64,000 nt of DNA from Brumimicrobium mesophilum (GCF_003025005.1 NZ_PVSS01000010.1:1-64000), one strand, 5' to 3'. Counted from the stretch's first letter, positions 25,515 through 35,639 are shown. Notes: a model not told the origin generated them from the letters alone. Translations and numbers: made by a program.

Positions 25515-26789
25515 TTAAGGGAATACTCCTCTTTCCATATAAGTTTGCTCAATTCTTTCAAGTGCGGCAATGTAAGCTCCAGTTCTCCAGTCAGTATTAT
25601 ATTTATTTGCTGTATTTACTGTTCTTTCAAAAGCTTCACTCAATTTTTCATCAATCATTTTAAGCACTGTGGCGATATTATAGTCTTCACTTCTTTTATT
25701 TTGCAACCATTCATAGTAACTTCCTGTCACTCCTCCAGCGTTACATAAAATATCTGGAATAATATCTATACCTCTATCTAACAAAATCCTTTCACCATCA
25801 TAATCAATTGGGCCATTTGCTCCTTCTGCAATTAAACTTGCTTTAATGTCATTTGCATTTGCTCCAGTAATTTGATTACCTAATGCGGCAGGTATAATTA
25901 TATCACAATCTAATGAGAAGAATTTACCATTGTCTATCTTTTCCGCATCTGAAAAACCAGCTATGTTTCCTTTATTATTTCCTACGTGATTATGAAGTGT
26001 TTCTGTATCTATTCCATTTTCATTGAAAATAGTTCCACTAGCATCCTGAACAGCAATTAACTTAGCACCTAATTCTAACATGAAATGAGAGGTCCAAAAC
26101 CCAACGTTTCCAAATCCTTGAACAATAAATTTCTTACCAGAAAGATCTATACCTTTCAATTTAGCCCAAGATTTAATTGATGCCACAACTCCATAACCAG
26201 TTGCCCTATCTCTTCCTTTTAATCCTCCAGAACCAACAGGTTTACCCGTAACTACATGCAAATTTAGCATTCTTGTAGAAGGTGACTTAGTAGAAGCAAA
26301 AGTATCTGCTATCCAAGCCATAATTTGAGGATTTGTGTTTACATCCGGAGCTGGAATATCTACATCAGGACCAATATTCTCACCAAGTGAATAAGTAAAA
26401 CGTCTTGTAATTCGTTCTAATTCATTCATTGAATATAAACTTGGGTCGATTGTAACTCCTCCTTTTCCTCCTCCATAAGGAAGACCAACAAGTGATGATT
26501 TCCATGTCATCCAAATTGCTAAAGCTCTTGCAACATCAATATCAACAGTTGGGTGGAAACGCAAGCCTCCTTTATATGGTCCCAAAGAATTGTTATGCTG
26601 AACGCGATAACCATTAAAAACCTCTATTCTACCATCATCCATCTTTACTGGAAAATGAACACTTATTTCACTATTTGTTGATGCTAAGATCTTTCTTATT
26701 CCTTTATCTAACCCCATAACATCTGCAGCATAATTGAACTGTTTCATGACATTATCATACATGCTAGATTTTTTGGTCTTATCAGCCAT
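25515..26789 (-). CDS. Glu/Leu/Phe/Val dehydrogenase, probably glutamate dehydrogenase
   Basis: A 424-residue cytoplasmic enzyme that interconverts glutamate and 2-oxoglutarate with ammonia. The substrate site PYGGGKGGV with its catalytic lysine, the DVDIPAPDVNTN segment, the Rossmann motif FIVQGFGNVGFWTS and the C-terminal IPDILCNAGGVTGSYYEW are all intact. Length fits the hexameric 50-kDa class. With pruA and rocD nearby it completes the route from proline and ornithine to 2-oxoglutarate. A minus-strand -7 element TATATTTG lies at 26866-26859. Confidence 0.93.
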   Translation of the reverse strand: MADKTKKSSMYDNVMKQFNYAADVMGLDKGIRKILASTNSEISVHFPVKMDDGRIEVFNGYRVQHNNSLGPYKGGLRFHPTVDIDVARALAIWMTWKSSLVGLPYGGGKGGVTIDPSLYSMNELERITRRFTYSLGENIGPDVDIPAPDVNTNPQIMAWIADTFASTKSPSTRMLNLHVVTGKPVGSGGLKGRDRATGYGVVASIKSWAKLKGIDLSGKKFIVQGFGNVGFWTSHFMLELGAKLIAVQDASGTIFNENGIDTETLHNHVGNNKGNIAGFSDAEKIDNGKFFSLDCDIIIPAALGNQITGANANDIKASLIAEGANGPIDYDGERILLDRGIDIIPDILCNAGGVTGSYYEWLQNKRSEDYNIATVLKMIDEKLSEAFERTVNTANKYNTDWRTGAYIAALERIEQTYMERGVFP

Positions 26790-26955
26790 CTCCTTTATTT
26801 TAAATTATCATTTTAGGATTAAAACAATTCCAATCCTTTTCTATTTAACTCTATCTATCAAATATAATATTTTGATATTTCTAAAACCTATTTTATTTAA
26901 CTTTTTAAGTAGTGATTGTCATTAAAATTGTAATCCTATTAATTTAATATTGGAT

Positions 26956-27447
26956 TTAATATTCAGTTTTATCCAACTTTTCATCCCATTCTTGAAAAGC
27001 AATTATTGCTTCATCTCCCAAAAACTGAATCGTTTTAATACTTCTATGCTCTATTGGCTTTTCAATTTCTTCATATATAAAAGAATCATCAAAGCCAATA
27101 TTCGCAGCGTCTTTTTTAGTATTAGCAAAGTATAACTTATCGATTCTTGACCAGTAAATTGCACCCAAACACATAGGACAAGGCTCGCATGAAGAATAAA
27201 TTTCGCATCCTATCAGCTCATTCGAATCTATTGCCTTGCAAGCCGCACGGATTGCGTTAATTTCAGCATGCGCCGTAGGGTCCTTATCAATTGTAACACT
27301 GTTTGAAGTTGAGGAAATTATTTTACCCTCTTTTACGATTACAGCTCCAAAAGGTCCTCCTCCATTTGAAATGCTTTCTCTTGAAAGCTCAATAGCTTTG
27401 CGCATAAACCCTTTTTGTAACTCATTCATGTAAATTCTATTTTTCAT
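26956..27447 (-). CDS. Nucleoside/guanine deaminase of the cytidine-deaminase-like fold
   Basis: A zinc-dependent deaminase of 163 residues. The metal-binding motifs are HAEINAIRAA (His and catalytic Glu) and PCPMC (two Cys ligands). The sequence FMRKAIELSRESISNGGGPFGAVIVKEGKII and the conserved end EYxxPI-like IEKPIEHRSIKTIQFLGDEA fit guanine deaminase better than TadA. Two start codons six residues apart (27447 and 27429) are possible. It is a single gene between the glutamate dehydrogenase and dnaJ. Confidence 0.88.
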   Translation of the reverse strand: MKNRIYMNELQKGFMRKAIELSRESISNGGGPFGAVIVKEGKIISSTSNSVTIDKDPTAHAEINAIRAACKAIDSNELIGCEIYSSCEPCPMCLGAIYWSRIDKLYFANTKKDAANIGFDDSFIYEEIEKPIEHRSIKTIQFLGDEAIIAFQEWDEKLDKTEY

Positions 27448-27583
27448 AAATGTATTAAAACATCAGAGAATTCAAAAGTTTTATACTATATAATAGACAC
27501 TTTAGTAAACAGTTTGGTAAGAAGCAAACGATTTTCCCTTAAATTGGCTAAGTTGATTTCATTTATTAAAATAACATGTAACG

Positions 27584-27617
27584 AAAAACACCCATCCTGT
27601 ATCAAGAATGGGTGTTT
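27584..27617 (-). terminator. Terminator after dnaJ
   Basis: AACACCCAT and ATGGGTGTT form a 9-base-pair stem with a loop of about 12 bases. On the minus strand it is followed by TTTTTCG. It lies 24 bases after the dnaJ stop codon. Confidence 0.85.
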
Positions 27618-27640
27618 CAATTATATTATAAAATGCTAAA

Positions 27641-28768
27641 TCAATTGCTAAACATATCTTTCACGCGTTGAAAAAATCCTTTTTCTTTCCCATCTGGATT
27701 TGGTTGAAAATTTTCACTCTCACGCAATTTCTCCATGGCTTCTTGCTCTTCTTTCGAAAGACTCTGAGGAGTCCAAATATTAATATGAACAAATTGATCT
27801 CCGTTTCCATAATTTTGAACACTTGGCAAACCTTTACCTTTCAATCGAAGCATTTTTCCACTTTGTGTTCCAGGCTCAATTTTAATTCTTGCTCTACTTT
27901 TTATTGTTGGCACTTCTATTGAAGCTCCTAAAGCTGCATCAGCAAAATTAATGAATGCCTCATAATGCACATTCTGTCCATCACGGCGTAATTCTTCGTG
28001 TTCTTTTACTTCAATAACAACCAATAAATCTCCAGCAATTCCATCAAATGGACCTGCATTTCCTTTTCCACTCACAGAAAGTTGCATTCCATCTTCAACT
28101 CCTGATGGAATATCCAATTCGATAACTTCCTCCTTACGTTCCAAACCTTGATTGTCTGCTCCTGAAGGTTTTTTATCAATAATTTTACCTGTTCCTTGAC
28201 AATTTGGACATGTCGTTGCAGTTTGCATTGCTCCAAGGAAAGTTTGTGTTACGCGATTAACTCTACCAGCACCATGGCAAGTGCTACATTCTTTAAAAGT
28301 AACACCATCAGCATTGACTAACTTATTTACGCGAATTTTCTTTTTCACGCCATCAGCTACCTCATCCAAGGTCAGTTTAATTTTCACACGTAGATTGGTT
28401 CCTTTAGCAGTTCGTTGTCGTGCATTTCCGCCACCTCTTCTGCCACCAAATCCACCGCCACCTCCACCGAAGATGTCACCAAATTGAGAGAATATGTCGT
28501 CCATATCCATTCCTCCACCGAAGCCACCTCCAGCAGAACCGTCAACACCAGCATGACCAAATTGATCATATCTCTGTTTTTTTTGGTCGTTTGCCAAAAC
28601 TTCATAAGCCTCTGCAGCTTCTTTAAATTTATCTTCTGCCTTTGAATCATCAGGATTCTTGTCAGGATGATACTTTAAGGCGAGTTTACGGTATGCTTTT
28701 TTAATTTCAGGTGCAGTCGCGTTTCGACCAACACCTAATACTTCATAATAATCTCTCTTTTGACTCAT
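27641..28768 (-). CDS. dnaJ: Molecular chaperone DnaJ with reduced zinc-finger domain
   Basis: The Hsp70 co-chaperone that delivers unfolded protein to DnaK and stimulates its ATPase. The J domain (1-70) has HPD at 34-36, followed by a Gly/Phe-rich region (about 71-115). The zinc domain keeps only two CxxCxGxG motifs, at 161-168 and 187-194. The outer pair, which makes zinc centre 1 in standard DnaJ, is missing: the positions read [10 protein letters not shown] and [12 protein letters not shown]. The two C-terminal substrate-binding domains are present (to 375). It starts 8 bases after grpE. Confidence 0.95.
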   Translation of the reverse strand: MSQKRDYYEVLGVGRNATAPEIKKAYRKLALKYHPDKNPDDSKAEDKFKEAAEAYEVLANDQKKQRYDQFGHAGVDGSAGGGFGGGMDMDDIFSQFGDIFGGGGGGFGGRRGGGNARQRTAKGTNLRVKIKLTLDEVADGVKKKIRVNKLVNADGVTFKECSTCHGAGRVNRVTQTFLGAMQTATTCPNCQGTGKIIDKKPSGADNQGLERKEEVIELDIPSGVEDGMQLSVSGKGNAGPFDGIAGDLLVVIEVKEHEELRRDGQNVHYEAFINFADAALGASIEVPTIKSRARIKIEPGTQSGKMLRLKGKGLPSVQNYGNGDQFVHINIWTPQSLSKEEQEAMEKLRESENFQPNPDGKEKGFFQRVKDMFSN

Positions 28769-28776
28769 AATTGTTT

Positions 28777-29358
28777 TTATTGACCTACTACGACCTTAGC
28801 GTATCGTAGTACTTTGTCATTTAAAAAATATCCTTTCTCAACTACATCTACTACCTTTCCTTTCATTTTTTTATCGGCAGGAATATTCGTTATAGCTTCA
28901 TGGTGATCAATGTCGAAAGTCTGACCTTTGCTATCCATAGCTTTCACTCCTTTTGCTACAAGAATATTTGTGAATTTGTTATATATCAATTGGAAACCTT
29001 GTTTGATTGCATCTGCATCATCAGAGGTTTGATTGTTTTCGATAGCACGTTCAAAATCATCCAATACAGCAAGCATATCTTTTACAACACCTTCACTAGC
29101 ATTTGAAATAAGATCTCCTTTTTCTTTGATTGTCCTTTTCCTAAAATTCTCAAAGTCAGAATAAAGGCGTAAATATTTATCATTTAAACCTGTGATTTTA
29201 TTCTCAAGTTGTTCTTCCACAGATAATTCTGGAACTTCTTCTTGATTGCTTTCATTTTGAGTATCTACAGCTTGTTCGGCTGAATTATTTATTTCATCAG
29301 CTGTATGCTTTTCTTGCTCAGCAGCTTCTTGTCTGTCTTTTCTTCCCATTTTAGTCAA
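28777..29358 (-). CDS. grpE: Nucleotide exchange factor GrpE
   Basis: A 193-residue protein. The N-terminal 55 residues are acidic and low in complexity ([19 protein letters not shown]); then comes the long dimerising helix (about 60-120, [32 protein letters not shown]) and the beta-domain that opens DnaK (about 135-193, with [23 protein letters not shown] and the ending [19 protein letters not shown]). GrpE releases ADP from DnaK. It is the first gene of a grpE-dnaJ operon; dnaK is not in the window. Confidence 0.95.
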   Translation of the reverse strand: MTKMGRKDRQEAAEQEKHTADEINNSAEQAVDTQNESNQEEVPELSVEEQLENKITGLNDKYLRLYSDFENFRKRTIKEKGDLISNASEGVVKDMLAVLDDFERAIENNQTSDDADAIKQGFQLIYNKFTNILVAKGVKAMDSKGQTFDIDHHEAITNIPADKKMKGKVVDVVEKGYFLNDKVLRYAKVVVGQ

Positions 29359-29498
29359 TTTTTAAACTGAAATCCATTACGCAAATTCATTGCCATTAAG
29401 GTTATGGGGACAATCTGTCATAGAAGCATAGTATTTATTGATAAAATGTCAGTTTAAGCAGACAAAAAACCATGACAAATTGAATTACAAGACAGAGA

Positions 29499-29514
29499 TA
29501 ATTTTGTAATTTTG
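29499..29514 (+). promoter_or_regulatory. Tandem -7 elements before yaaA
   Basis: TAATTTTG occurs twice in direct succession (29499-29506 and 29507-29514). TTA rather than TTG lies at the normal -33 distance from the second copy. Transcription would start near 29520, leaving a leader of about 14 bases before the ATG at 29534. Confidence 0.45.
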
Positions 29515-29533
29515 AGAATCAAATTTAAGCTCA

Positions 29534-30298
29534 ATGAAAATTTTACTGTCCCCTGCAAAATCCTTAGATTATAATCAAGAAATTGAAGTTCCATTTACAG
29601 GAAAATCACATTTCATAGAAAATGCTGATTACTTAGCAAAAAAACTTCAAAAGATGTCTAAAAAGAAATTGGGTAAACTCATGCATATTTCTGATAATTT
29701 GGCTGATTTGAATTACACTAGATATCAAGAATGGGAGAAACCAGAAACTGAAAATAAAAATTCTAAACCAGCTGTCACAGTTTTCACAGGGGAAGCATAT
29801 AAGGGATTAGATGTTTCAACTTTCTCAGTTAAAGATTTCGAAAATGCACAAAAAGATTTGATGATTCTCTCAGGTCTTTATGGTATTCTTAAACCGCTAG
29901 ATTTAATGTATCCCTATCGATTAGAAATGGGGACGAGTTGGAATGTTACCCCAAAAACAAAGAATCTATATGAATATTGGGGAAGTAAATTGGCTGAATT
30001 TATAAATAAGGAAACCAATGAAGATGAAGTTATTGTAAATCTAGCATCTAACGAATATTTTAAAGCAGTAGATAAAAAGGTGCTGAAAGCAAGAATTATC
30101 ACTCCAGTCTTTAAAGATTTAAAAGGAGATAAATTCAAGATCATTATGATGTATGCTAAACATGCACGAGGAGCTATGACCAGAGATATTATTCAAAATC
30201 AGTATAAAAATGTTGAGGACTTGAAAGGATACAATGTGGATGGATACAGTTATAGCGAAAGTTTATCAAATGAAGACGAGTGGGTGTTTGTGCGTTAA
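29534..30298 (+). CDS. yaaA: Peroxide stress protein YaaA (DUF328/UPF0246)
   Basis: A 254-residue cytoplasmic protein. It starts MKILLSPAKSLDYN, the hallmark of the family, and has the conserved ILSGLYGILKPLDLMYPYRLEMGT and VNLASNEYFKAV blocks and the KHARGAMTRDII stretch. In E. coli YaaA lowers intracellular free iron and protects DNA during hydrogen peroxide stress. Length is typical. It is a single-gene unit divergent from grpE. Confidence 0.93.
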   Translation: MKILLSPAKSLDYNQEIEVPFTGKSHFIENADYLAKKLQKMSKKKLGKLMHISDNLADLNYTRYQEWEKPETENKNSKPAVTVFTGEAYKGLDVSTFSVKDFENAQKDLMILSGLYGILKPLDLMYPYRLEMGTSWNVTPKTKNLYEYWGSKLAEFINKETNEDEVIVNLASNEYFKAVDKKVLKARIITPVFKDLKGDKFKIIMMYAKHARGAMTRDIIQNQYKNVEDLKGYNVDGYSYSESLSNEDEWVFVR

Positions 30299-30501
30299 CT
30301 CGGCATCTAGTAAGGAACATTGAGAAAGGGTAGTGTTTAGGAAAGAGCCTTGTCCTTATTGGTTAAATACTCTATACTTCTTATCTTAGACTGAATACTC
30401 ACAATTGAGTTTTTTAATTCTGTATTGATTAACTATATTTGCAAGAGCCTTGGTGTTTTGACAGACATAACACATTTTATAAATTTCAAAAAACAAATTA
30501 T

Positions 30502-31746
30502 ATGAATACAACAACAGAAAAACTATCTTCAGAAGACATAATCAAAATGGAAGAGAAATATGGAGCTCATAACTATCATCCACTTCCAGTTGTTTTGGCT
30601 AAAGGAGAAGGTGTTCACGTTTGGGATGTTGAAGGAAAACATTATTACGATTTTCTTTCTGCTTATTCTGCCGTAAATCAAGGTCACTGCCACCCTCACA
30701 TCATTGGAGCTTTAAAGAAACAAGCAGAAACATTGACGTTAACATCTCGTGCTTTCTACAATGATGCTTTGGCCCCTTTTGAGAAATATGCAACTGAAAC
30801 TTTTGGGTTTGATAAAATTTTAGCAATGAACTCTGGTGCAGAAGCAGTAGAAACAGCAATTAAAATTTGTAGAAAATACGCATATGAGCGCAACGGAATT
30901 CCGGAAAACCAAGCGAAGATTATAGTTTGCGAAAACAACTTTCATGGGAGAACTACAACTATTATTTCATTCTCTAATGATGATAATGCACGCGATAACT
31001 TTGGACCTTACACTCCAGGATTTATAAAAATCCCTTATAACGATACAGCTGCTTTGGAAGAAGCTTTAAAACAAGACAATGTTGCTGGATTCTTAGTTGA
31101 ACCCATACAAGGGGAAGCAGGAGTTTTTGTTCCTGATGAAGGTTATTTAGCTAAAGTTCGTGAATTGTGTACAAAAGCAAACGTTTTATTTATCGCTGAT
31201 GAAGTTCAAACTGGAATTGCACGTACAGGTAATATGTTAGCTTGTGATCATGAAAATGTAAAACCAGATATGGTTGTTTTAGGTAAAGCAATTTCTGGTG
31301 GTGTTTATCCAGTATCTGCTGTTTTGGCCAATGATGATATAATGGGTGTAATCCAACCAGGTCAACATGGTTCTACCTTCGGAGGAAATCCTTTGGCTGC
31401 TGCAGTTGCAATTGCTTCTCTGGAAGTTATTGCCAATGAGAACTTAGCAGCAAATGCAGATAAAATGGGGAAATTGTTCCGCAAGGAAATGAACCGAATG
31501 ATTGAAGATACAGATTTAGTAAATAAAGTACGAGGTAGAGGTTTATTGAATGCTATTTTAATTAACGATACGGAAGAAAGTACAACGGCATGGGATCTAT
31601 GTATGGCCATGAAGGAAAATGGATTGATAGCAAAACCAACACATGGAAATATTATTCGTTTCGCACCTCCTTTAGTAATCAATGAGGAGCAATTAATGGA
31701 ATGTGTTGCGATCATCGAAAAGACAATCAAAGAATTTAAAAAATAG
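30502..31746 (+). CDS. rocD: Ornithine--oxo-acid transaminase
   Basis: A class III PLP aminotransferase of 414 residues, converting ornithine and 2-oxoglutarate to glutamate semialdehyde and glutamate. It has [55 protein letters not shown] and the PLP lysine in [14 protein letters not shown], all in the ornithine aminotransferase form. The ORF could begin at a TTG at 30439, but that lies inside a candidate -7 element (TATATTTG, 30434-30441), so ATG 30502 is chosen. Its product feeds the P5C dehydrogenase encoded 6 kb upstream. Confidence 0.94.
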   Translation: MNTTTEKLSSEDIIKMEEKYGAHNYHPLPVVLAKGEGVHVWDVEGKHYYDFLSAYSAVNQGHCHPHIIGALKKQAETLTLTSRAFYNDALAPFEKYATETFGFDKILAMNSGAEAVETAIKICRKYAYERNGIPENQAKIIVCENNFHGRTTTIISFSNDDNARDNFGPYTPGFIKIPYNDTAALEEALKQDNVAGFLVEPIQGEAGVFVPDEGYLAKVRELCTKANVLFIADEVQTGIARTGNMLACDHENVKPDMVVLGKAISGGVYPVSAVLANDDIMGVIQPGQHGSTFGGNPLAAAVAIASLEVIANENLAANADKMGKLFRKEMNRMIEDTDLVNKVRGRGLLNAILINDTEESTTAWDLCMAMKENGLIAKPTHGNIIRFAPPLVINEEQLMECVAIIEKTIKEFKK

Positions 31747-31785
31747 TCCACATATTTAAACTAATTTCAAAAGTATTTGAATTGA

Positions 31786-31820
31786 AGGCTGACCTCGAAT
31801 AATCGAGGTCAGCTTTTTTT
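31786..31820 (+). terminator. Terminator after rocD
   Basis: GCTGACCTCGA and TCGAGGTCAGC form a perfect 11-base-pair stem with a 4-base loop, followed by TTTTTTT. Confidence 0.92.
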
Positions 31821-31909
31821 GTTTTGACTAAGACGTTCAATGTATTATCTAAATTTCTCAAGCCCGAAATTTGTAAATTTTATTATTTTAGTGCTACAGA
31901 CAACATTTA

Positions 31910-32758
31910 ATGAAGGAAGAAAAAAAGCAACAAGAAGAACATCAGAAAAATTTAGAAAAACAATCCGATGAAATTTCAGCATCAGAAAAATATACGGAAA
32001 TTCTCAGTCGGGTAATACACGAAGGCGAGGAAATTTTCAATATTAAGAAAAAAGCCCTTTTCTTAAGTTCTTGCATAGCAGGTTTAGAAATTGGATTTAG
32101 TTATGTTTTAGTGAGCACATTGTATTTCCTCTTAGAAGGAACGATGGGTGAATTTGCTATTTATAGATTATTTGGATTTGTTTATCCTGTCGGATTTGTA
32201 TTGGTAATTCTAGGAAAATCAGCTCTTTTTACAGAACAAACTTCAGTACTAACTTTACCTGTTTTAAATGGTCAAAGAAGTATTTGGGAAATGCTTAAAC
32301 TTTGGGGAATTGTCATTTTCGGAAATATTATTGGTGGTATAATTTTCATTTTTGCCATCACTCCACTCGCTCCTAAGCTGGGAATATTCAATCAAGAAAC
32401 CATGGTAAAAATAGGAACTCATGTCATTGACCATGATTATTGGGTACTTTTTGTAAGTGCTATCTTAGCCGGTTGGCTCATGGGCTTATTGACATGGCTT
32501 CTTAACAGTACAGTAAAAAGTTTAACACGAATTGTAATTATAATAATGATTACAGGAACGATAGGTTTTGTTGGGTTTCATCATAGTATTGTAGGAAATA
32601 TCGAGGTTTTTGGTGCTTTTATAAATTCAGACTCCATTTCAATCACAGACTACTTGATGTTTCTACTCTTGACTTTGACTGGTAATGGTGTAGGAGGAGC
32701 GATTGTTGTTGGATTATTTAAATATAGAATTTTCGAATCCAACTCCGGATCAAATTAA
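31910..32758 (+). CDS. Formate/nitrite transporter (FNT) family channel
   Basis: A 282-residue inner-membrane protein. The first 50 residues are charged (EEKKQQEEHQKNLEKQSDE), then six membrane segments follow. FNT-like features are FLSSCIAGLEIGFSYVLVS, LGKSALFTEQTSVLTLPVLNGQRS, GNIIGGIIFIFAI and the late GNGVGGAIVVGLFKY (GN.vGG). The family moves small monovalent anions such as formate, nitrite and lactate. The long charged N-terminus is common in the YfdC-like branch, so the substrate is uncertain. Confidence 0.87.
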   Translation: MKEEKKQQEEHQKNLEKQSDEISASEKYTEILSRVIHEGEEIFNIKKKALFLSSCIAGLEIGFSYVLVSTLYFLLEGTMGEFAIYRLFGFVYPVGFVLVILGKSALFTEQTSVLTLPVLNGQRSIWEMLKLWGIVIFGNIIGGIIFIFAITPLAPKLGIFNQETMVKIGTHVIDHDYWVLFVSAILAGWLMGLLTWLLNSTVKSLTRIVIIIMITGTIGFVGFHHSIVGNIEVFGAFINSDSISITDYLMFLLLTLTGNGVGGAIVVGLFKYRIFESNSGSN

Positions 32759-32819
32759 AAATAATTGCGAACGGATTTCCTCTTCAGGATAGCTAGGAAT
32801 AAATGAATTAAAAACTTTT

Positions 32820-33097
32820 TCAAAACATCTTTACCCTTCTAAACCATTCTTCTTTTTCTTCTTTAATAATTTCTTTCATCTCATCCATTTCCGCTTGATG
32901 AACTTTTCCCTGTTCATTTAAAAAGGAATAGAATTTTCTAAAACTAGAAATATTTTCTTTGATCGTGGCTTCAGTAGACCATATAGCGACTCTTATAAAA
33001 TAATCTCCTAAACTTGAAAATCCTTTATTAATTTGTTGTTTTCAAGCTTGGTTTTTTCAACCAATTCCTCCCAAACAATAAATTCTTTATCTTTCAT
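32820..33097 (-). pseudogene. Small hypothetical gene with a single-base frameshift
   Basis: Read from ATG 33097 the minus strand gives 27 residues (MKDKEFIVWEELVEKTKLEN...KDF) and then a stop two codons later. One frame over, translation continues SSLGDYFIRVAIWSTEATIKEN to WFRRVKMF and stops at 32820. Adding one T to the run at 33020-33017 restores a single ORF of 92 residues. The span is 278 bases, one short of a multiple of three. The protein would be charged and helical; I do not recognise a family. Real decay, sequencing error or slippage are all possible. Confidence 0.65.
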
Positions 33098-33216
33098 TTT
33101 TAATCATTTACGAATTTGCAAATTACAAAAATTATATAATACAATATTGAGACAGTTGGATTTAATATTTGAAAAAACTTAAAATTGCCATGACCAACCA
33201 ACATTGCGTAATTCAC

Positions 33217-34293
33217 TTATTCAACAAAACCTTCCCAACGCTTCATGTATTTTATGAAATCCTCACCTAATCCCTCTTTCTTTAAATAATCAGCTGAAAC
33301 TGGAGTCTTTGTTGATTCGAAATTTGGGTTTTCCATTACTCCTTGAGGGAAATCATGATGTAAAATACCAGATTTACCTATTGAAACAAAATCAACTCCT
33401 GAATCCAATACTTTTTGAACATCTGATCCATTTATGATTTTCCCAGCCACAGTTAGTTTGATATTCTTGTAATCTAATTCTGTGAAATGACTAAGCAGAG
33501 ATTTTTCTTGATAATCCTTAATTTCTGGCATTTTAAAAACATCCCAAAGTGAAACATCAAGAAAATTGATAATTCCTTCATCTATAAAACGTTGACAAAC
33601 TTGCTTCACTTCAAGCAAATCCATTCCAAATCTTTCTGGTGAAAGTCTAACTCCTAGCAAGAACTCTTTTCCACAAGTTGCTCTGATTGCATTCACAATT
33701 TCAAAAAGTAAACGTGATCTATTTTCTAAACTTCCACCATACTTATCAGTTCTAAAATTGATTTCTGAACTTAAGAACTGTGTTAGAATATATCCGTGTG
33801 CTCCATGTACTTCCACTCCATCGTAACCAGATTTCTTAGAACGAATTGCAGCATCAATAAAGTCAGATTTTAATTGATTAACCTCTTCAATAGTTAATTC
33901 TCTCGCTCCAGTATCTTCATTACCCGATGGACAAACTGGTGCTTCACCAATCAATTCGGAAGGAGTTCGCATACCTGCATGGTGCAATTGAACTACCGCC
34001 AAACTTCCGTGCGACTGAATTTCTGCAGCTAATTTCGTATGTCCTTCTATATGTGAATCAGAAAAAATCCCGAGCTGACCAGGAAAACCTTGACCGATTT
34101 TCTGAACATGAGAAGCACAAGTCATCACCAATCCAAATTGACCTTCTGCTCGCATTGACAACCATTTGAATTCATTGTCAGAAAGCGTTCCATCCTCATT
34201 ACTTTGAGTGTTCGTCATTGGGGCCAACATGAAACGATTTTTCATTGTAGAACCATTGGAAAATTCCATTGGAGTTTGTGGAGATACTTTCAT
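33217..34293 (-). CDS. NADH:flavin oxidoreductase, old yellow enzyme family
   Basis: A 358-residue FMN-dependent TIM-barrel ene-reductase. Motifs: NRFMLAPMTNTQSNEDGTLSD at the FMN site, VVQLHHAGMRTPSE, GYDGVEVHGAHGYILTQFLS with the substrate-binding His, and the ending VDFVSIGKSGILHHDFPQ. No iron-sulfur cluster or second flavin domain follows, so it is the short form. Substrates are usually enones or xenobiotics and cannot be predicted. It is preceded by an unrelated broken gene and stands alone. Confidence 0.9.
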   Translation of the reverse strand: MKVSPQTPMEFSNGSTMKNRFMLAPMTNTQSNEDGTLSDNEFKWLSMRAEGQFGLVMTCASHVQKIGQGFPGQLGIFSDSHIEGHTKLAAEIQSHGSLAVVQLHHAGMRTPSELIGEAPVCPSGNEDTGARELTIEEVNQLKSDFIDAAIRSKKSGYDGVEVHGAHGYILTQFLSSEINFRTDKYGGSLENRSRLLFEIVNAIRATCGKEFLLGVRLSPERFGMDLLEVKQVCQRFIDEGIINFLDVSLWDVFKMPEIKDYQEKSLLSHFTELDYKNIKLTVAGKIINGSDVQKVLDSGVDFVSIGKSGILHHDFPQGVMENPNFESTKTPVSADYLKKEGLGEDFIKYMKRWEGFVE

Positions 34294-34435
34294 TGATTTA
34301 TTGCGCTTTTTCGATTATATACTTTTTAAATAACAAAGCTGAATCTATTTTGTTGGAATAGGTTTACGAATTGATAAATTCGTTAATAACTTCGCTGATT
34401 GTAAAAGCTGTTCTTAATAATCAATTCGTAATTGA

Positions 34436-34678
34436 CTATTTAAATCTTTTCAAATTTTTCAAGTAAAGCTGCTCCACTTTATCTCTTGCCCAAGGTGTTT
34501 TTCTCAAGAAATTCAAACTTGATTTTACTGTGGGATTGTTTTGAAAACAGTTAATATTAATTCTATCACCTAAAGCCTCCCATCCATAATGTTCAACCAA
34601 GGTTTCTAAAATCGTCGCCAATTTAACTCCATGAAGTGGATTATTTGGCTGTTCTTGAGGTGTATTTTCTTCTTGCAT
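34436..34678 (-). CDS. VF530 family DNA-binding protein (DUF2132)
   Basis: An 80-residue protein. The conserved block [38 protein letters not shown] and [21 protein letters not shown] is nearly the family consensus and covers the whole protein. VF530 folds as a small helical domain and is described as DNA-binding; its cell role is not known. A repeat-like ATTCGTAATT motif lies just after the stop codon. Confidence 0.9.
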   Translation of the reverse strand: MQEENTPQEQPNNPLHGVKLATILETLVEHYGWEALGDRININCFQNNPTVKSSLNFLRKTPWARDKVEQLYLKNLKRFK

Positions 34679-34751
34679 TTTATCTAAAAGAATTGTGTTC
34701 TTAAAAACATCTAATATAGTAAAATCAAAAGCTATCCTTCTTGAAAAGATA

Positions 34752-35540
34752 TTATTCTTTAACGCTAAGGTCTTTATAACTCATAACAACACGTTTAAAT
34801 ACTCCATCTTTTTCATATTGTATTAAGGCAGAATCATGGCCTAATCCAACTATTTTAACATAGTGTTTCACAAATTCTGTTTTATAAGTCTCCTCATTAA
34901 CGACAGCTTCGCGGTAGTAATCTTCATCGCCAACTTTAATATCAGTATTGACCAAGCCTTTGATATTATTTTCATAGAACATTTTATTTACAGAAATTCT
35001 TTTTATTCTAAATCTATCACGCTTGTTTGACATCATAACCTTAGCTTTAAACTCACCAAATCCAACAACTTTCCCTTTTACATATTCTCCCCTGTATTTA
35101 AGAAAAACCATTTCATCTATAACATCATAAAATCGAGGAGGCTCATTTACTAATCCTATAGGGTATTTATTAATATCTGTTTTTACGACTGCGTCTTCGT
35201 TGAAATCTACGATATCGGCAGAAACAACAACTTTTAACTTAGAAACAATTATAACATAAGAACGCTTAAAATCTACACTTACATTAGCTAGAGCTTGACC
35301 TTTGGATAGGGGATAATTTTCATATAGATTTCTCTTTGCTTCTAAAACTAGAGCATCCGTTCCTATACCTCCAATTCCAAAAACTTGGGTTGTATTTGAG
35401 GTTCCAATTGCATAATCTATCACTGTGAAATTTTCATCACTCAAAGATGCACTTCCTACCATAACACCCGAATGAAAGGCACAAGAATTAAATAAAAATG
35501 GCAGAACAAAAAGTAACGAAAGGCGAAAGAATAATTTCAT
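34752..35540 (-). CDS. Lipoprotein, first of a paralogous pair
   Basis: A 262-residue lipoprotein (lipobox FNSC, Cys about 20). The N-terminal 115 residues ([56 protein letters not shown]) are nearly the same as in the next gene upstream, while the C-terminal 140 residues are more diverged. I believe the conserved part belongs to a Bacteroidota family catalogued as DUF6567, but the name is from memory. Function unknown. The pair is separated by 99 bases and lies on one strand. Confidence 0.75.
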   Translation of the reverse strand: MKLFFRLSLLFVLPFLFNSCAFHSGVMVGSASLSDENFTVIDYAIGTSNTTQVFGIGGIGTDALVLEAKRNLYENYPLSKGQALANVSVDFKRSYVIIVSKLKVVVSADIVDFNEDAVVKTDINKYPIGLVNEPPRFYDVIDEMVFLKYRGEYVKGKVVGFGEFKAKVMMSNKRDRFRIKRISVNKMFYENNIKGLVNTDIKVGDEDYYREAVVNEETYKTEFVKHYVKIVGLGHDSALIQYEKDGVFKRVVMSYKDLSVKE

Positions 35541-35639
35541 AGCAGTATTTAAATTAAAATTTTAGAATCTTCAAGATTAGTAATTGTGCACTAAAAATAA
35601 CAATTCGAATAACACCTCCCTAAAAAACAGCAAGAGTAA

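Noticed and set aside
28281-28650. Several ORFs overlapping the 5' part of dnaJ
   Set aside because: They lie in other frames over the Gly-rich region of dnaJ and show Pro-rich or His-rich translations typical of shadow frames.
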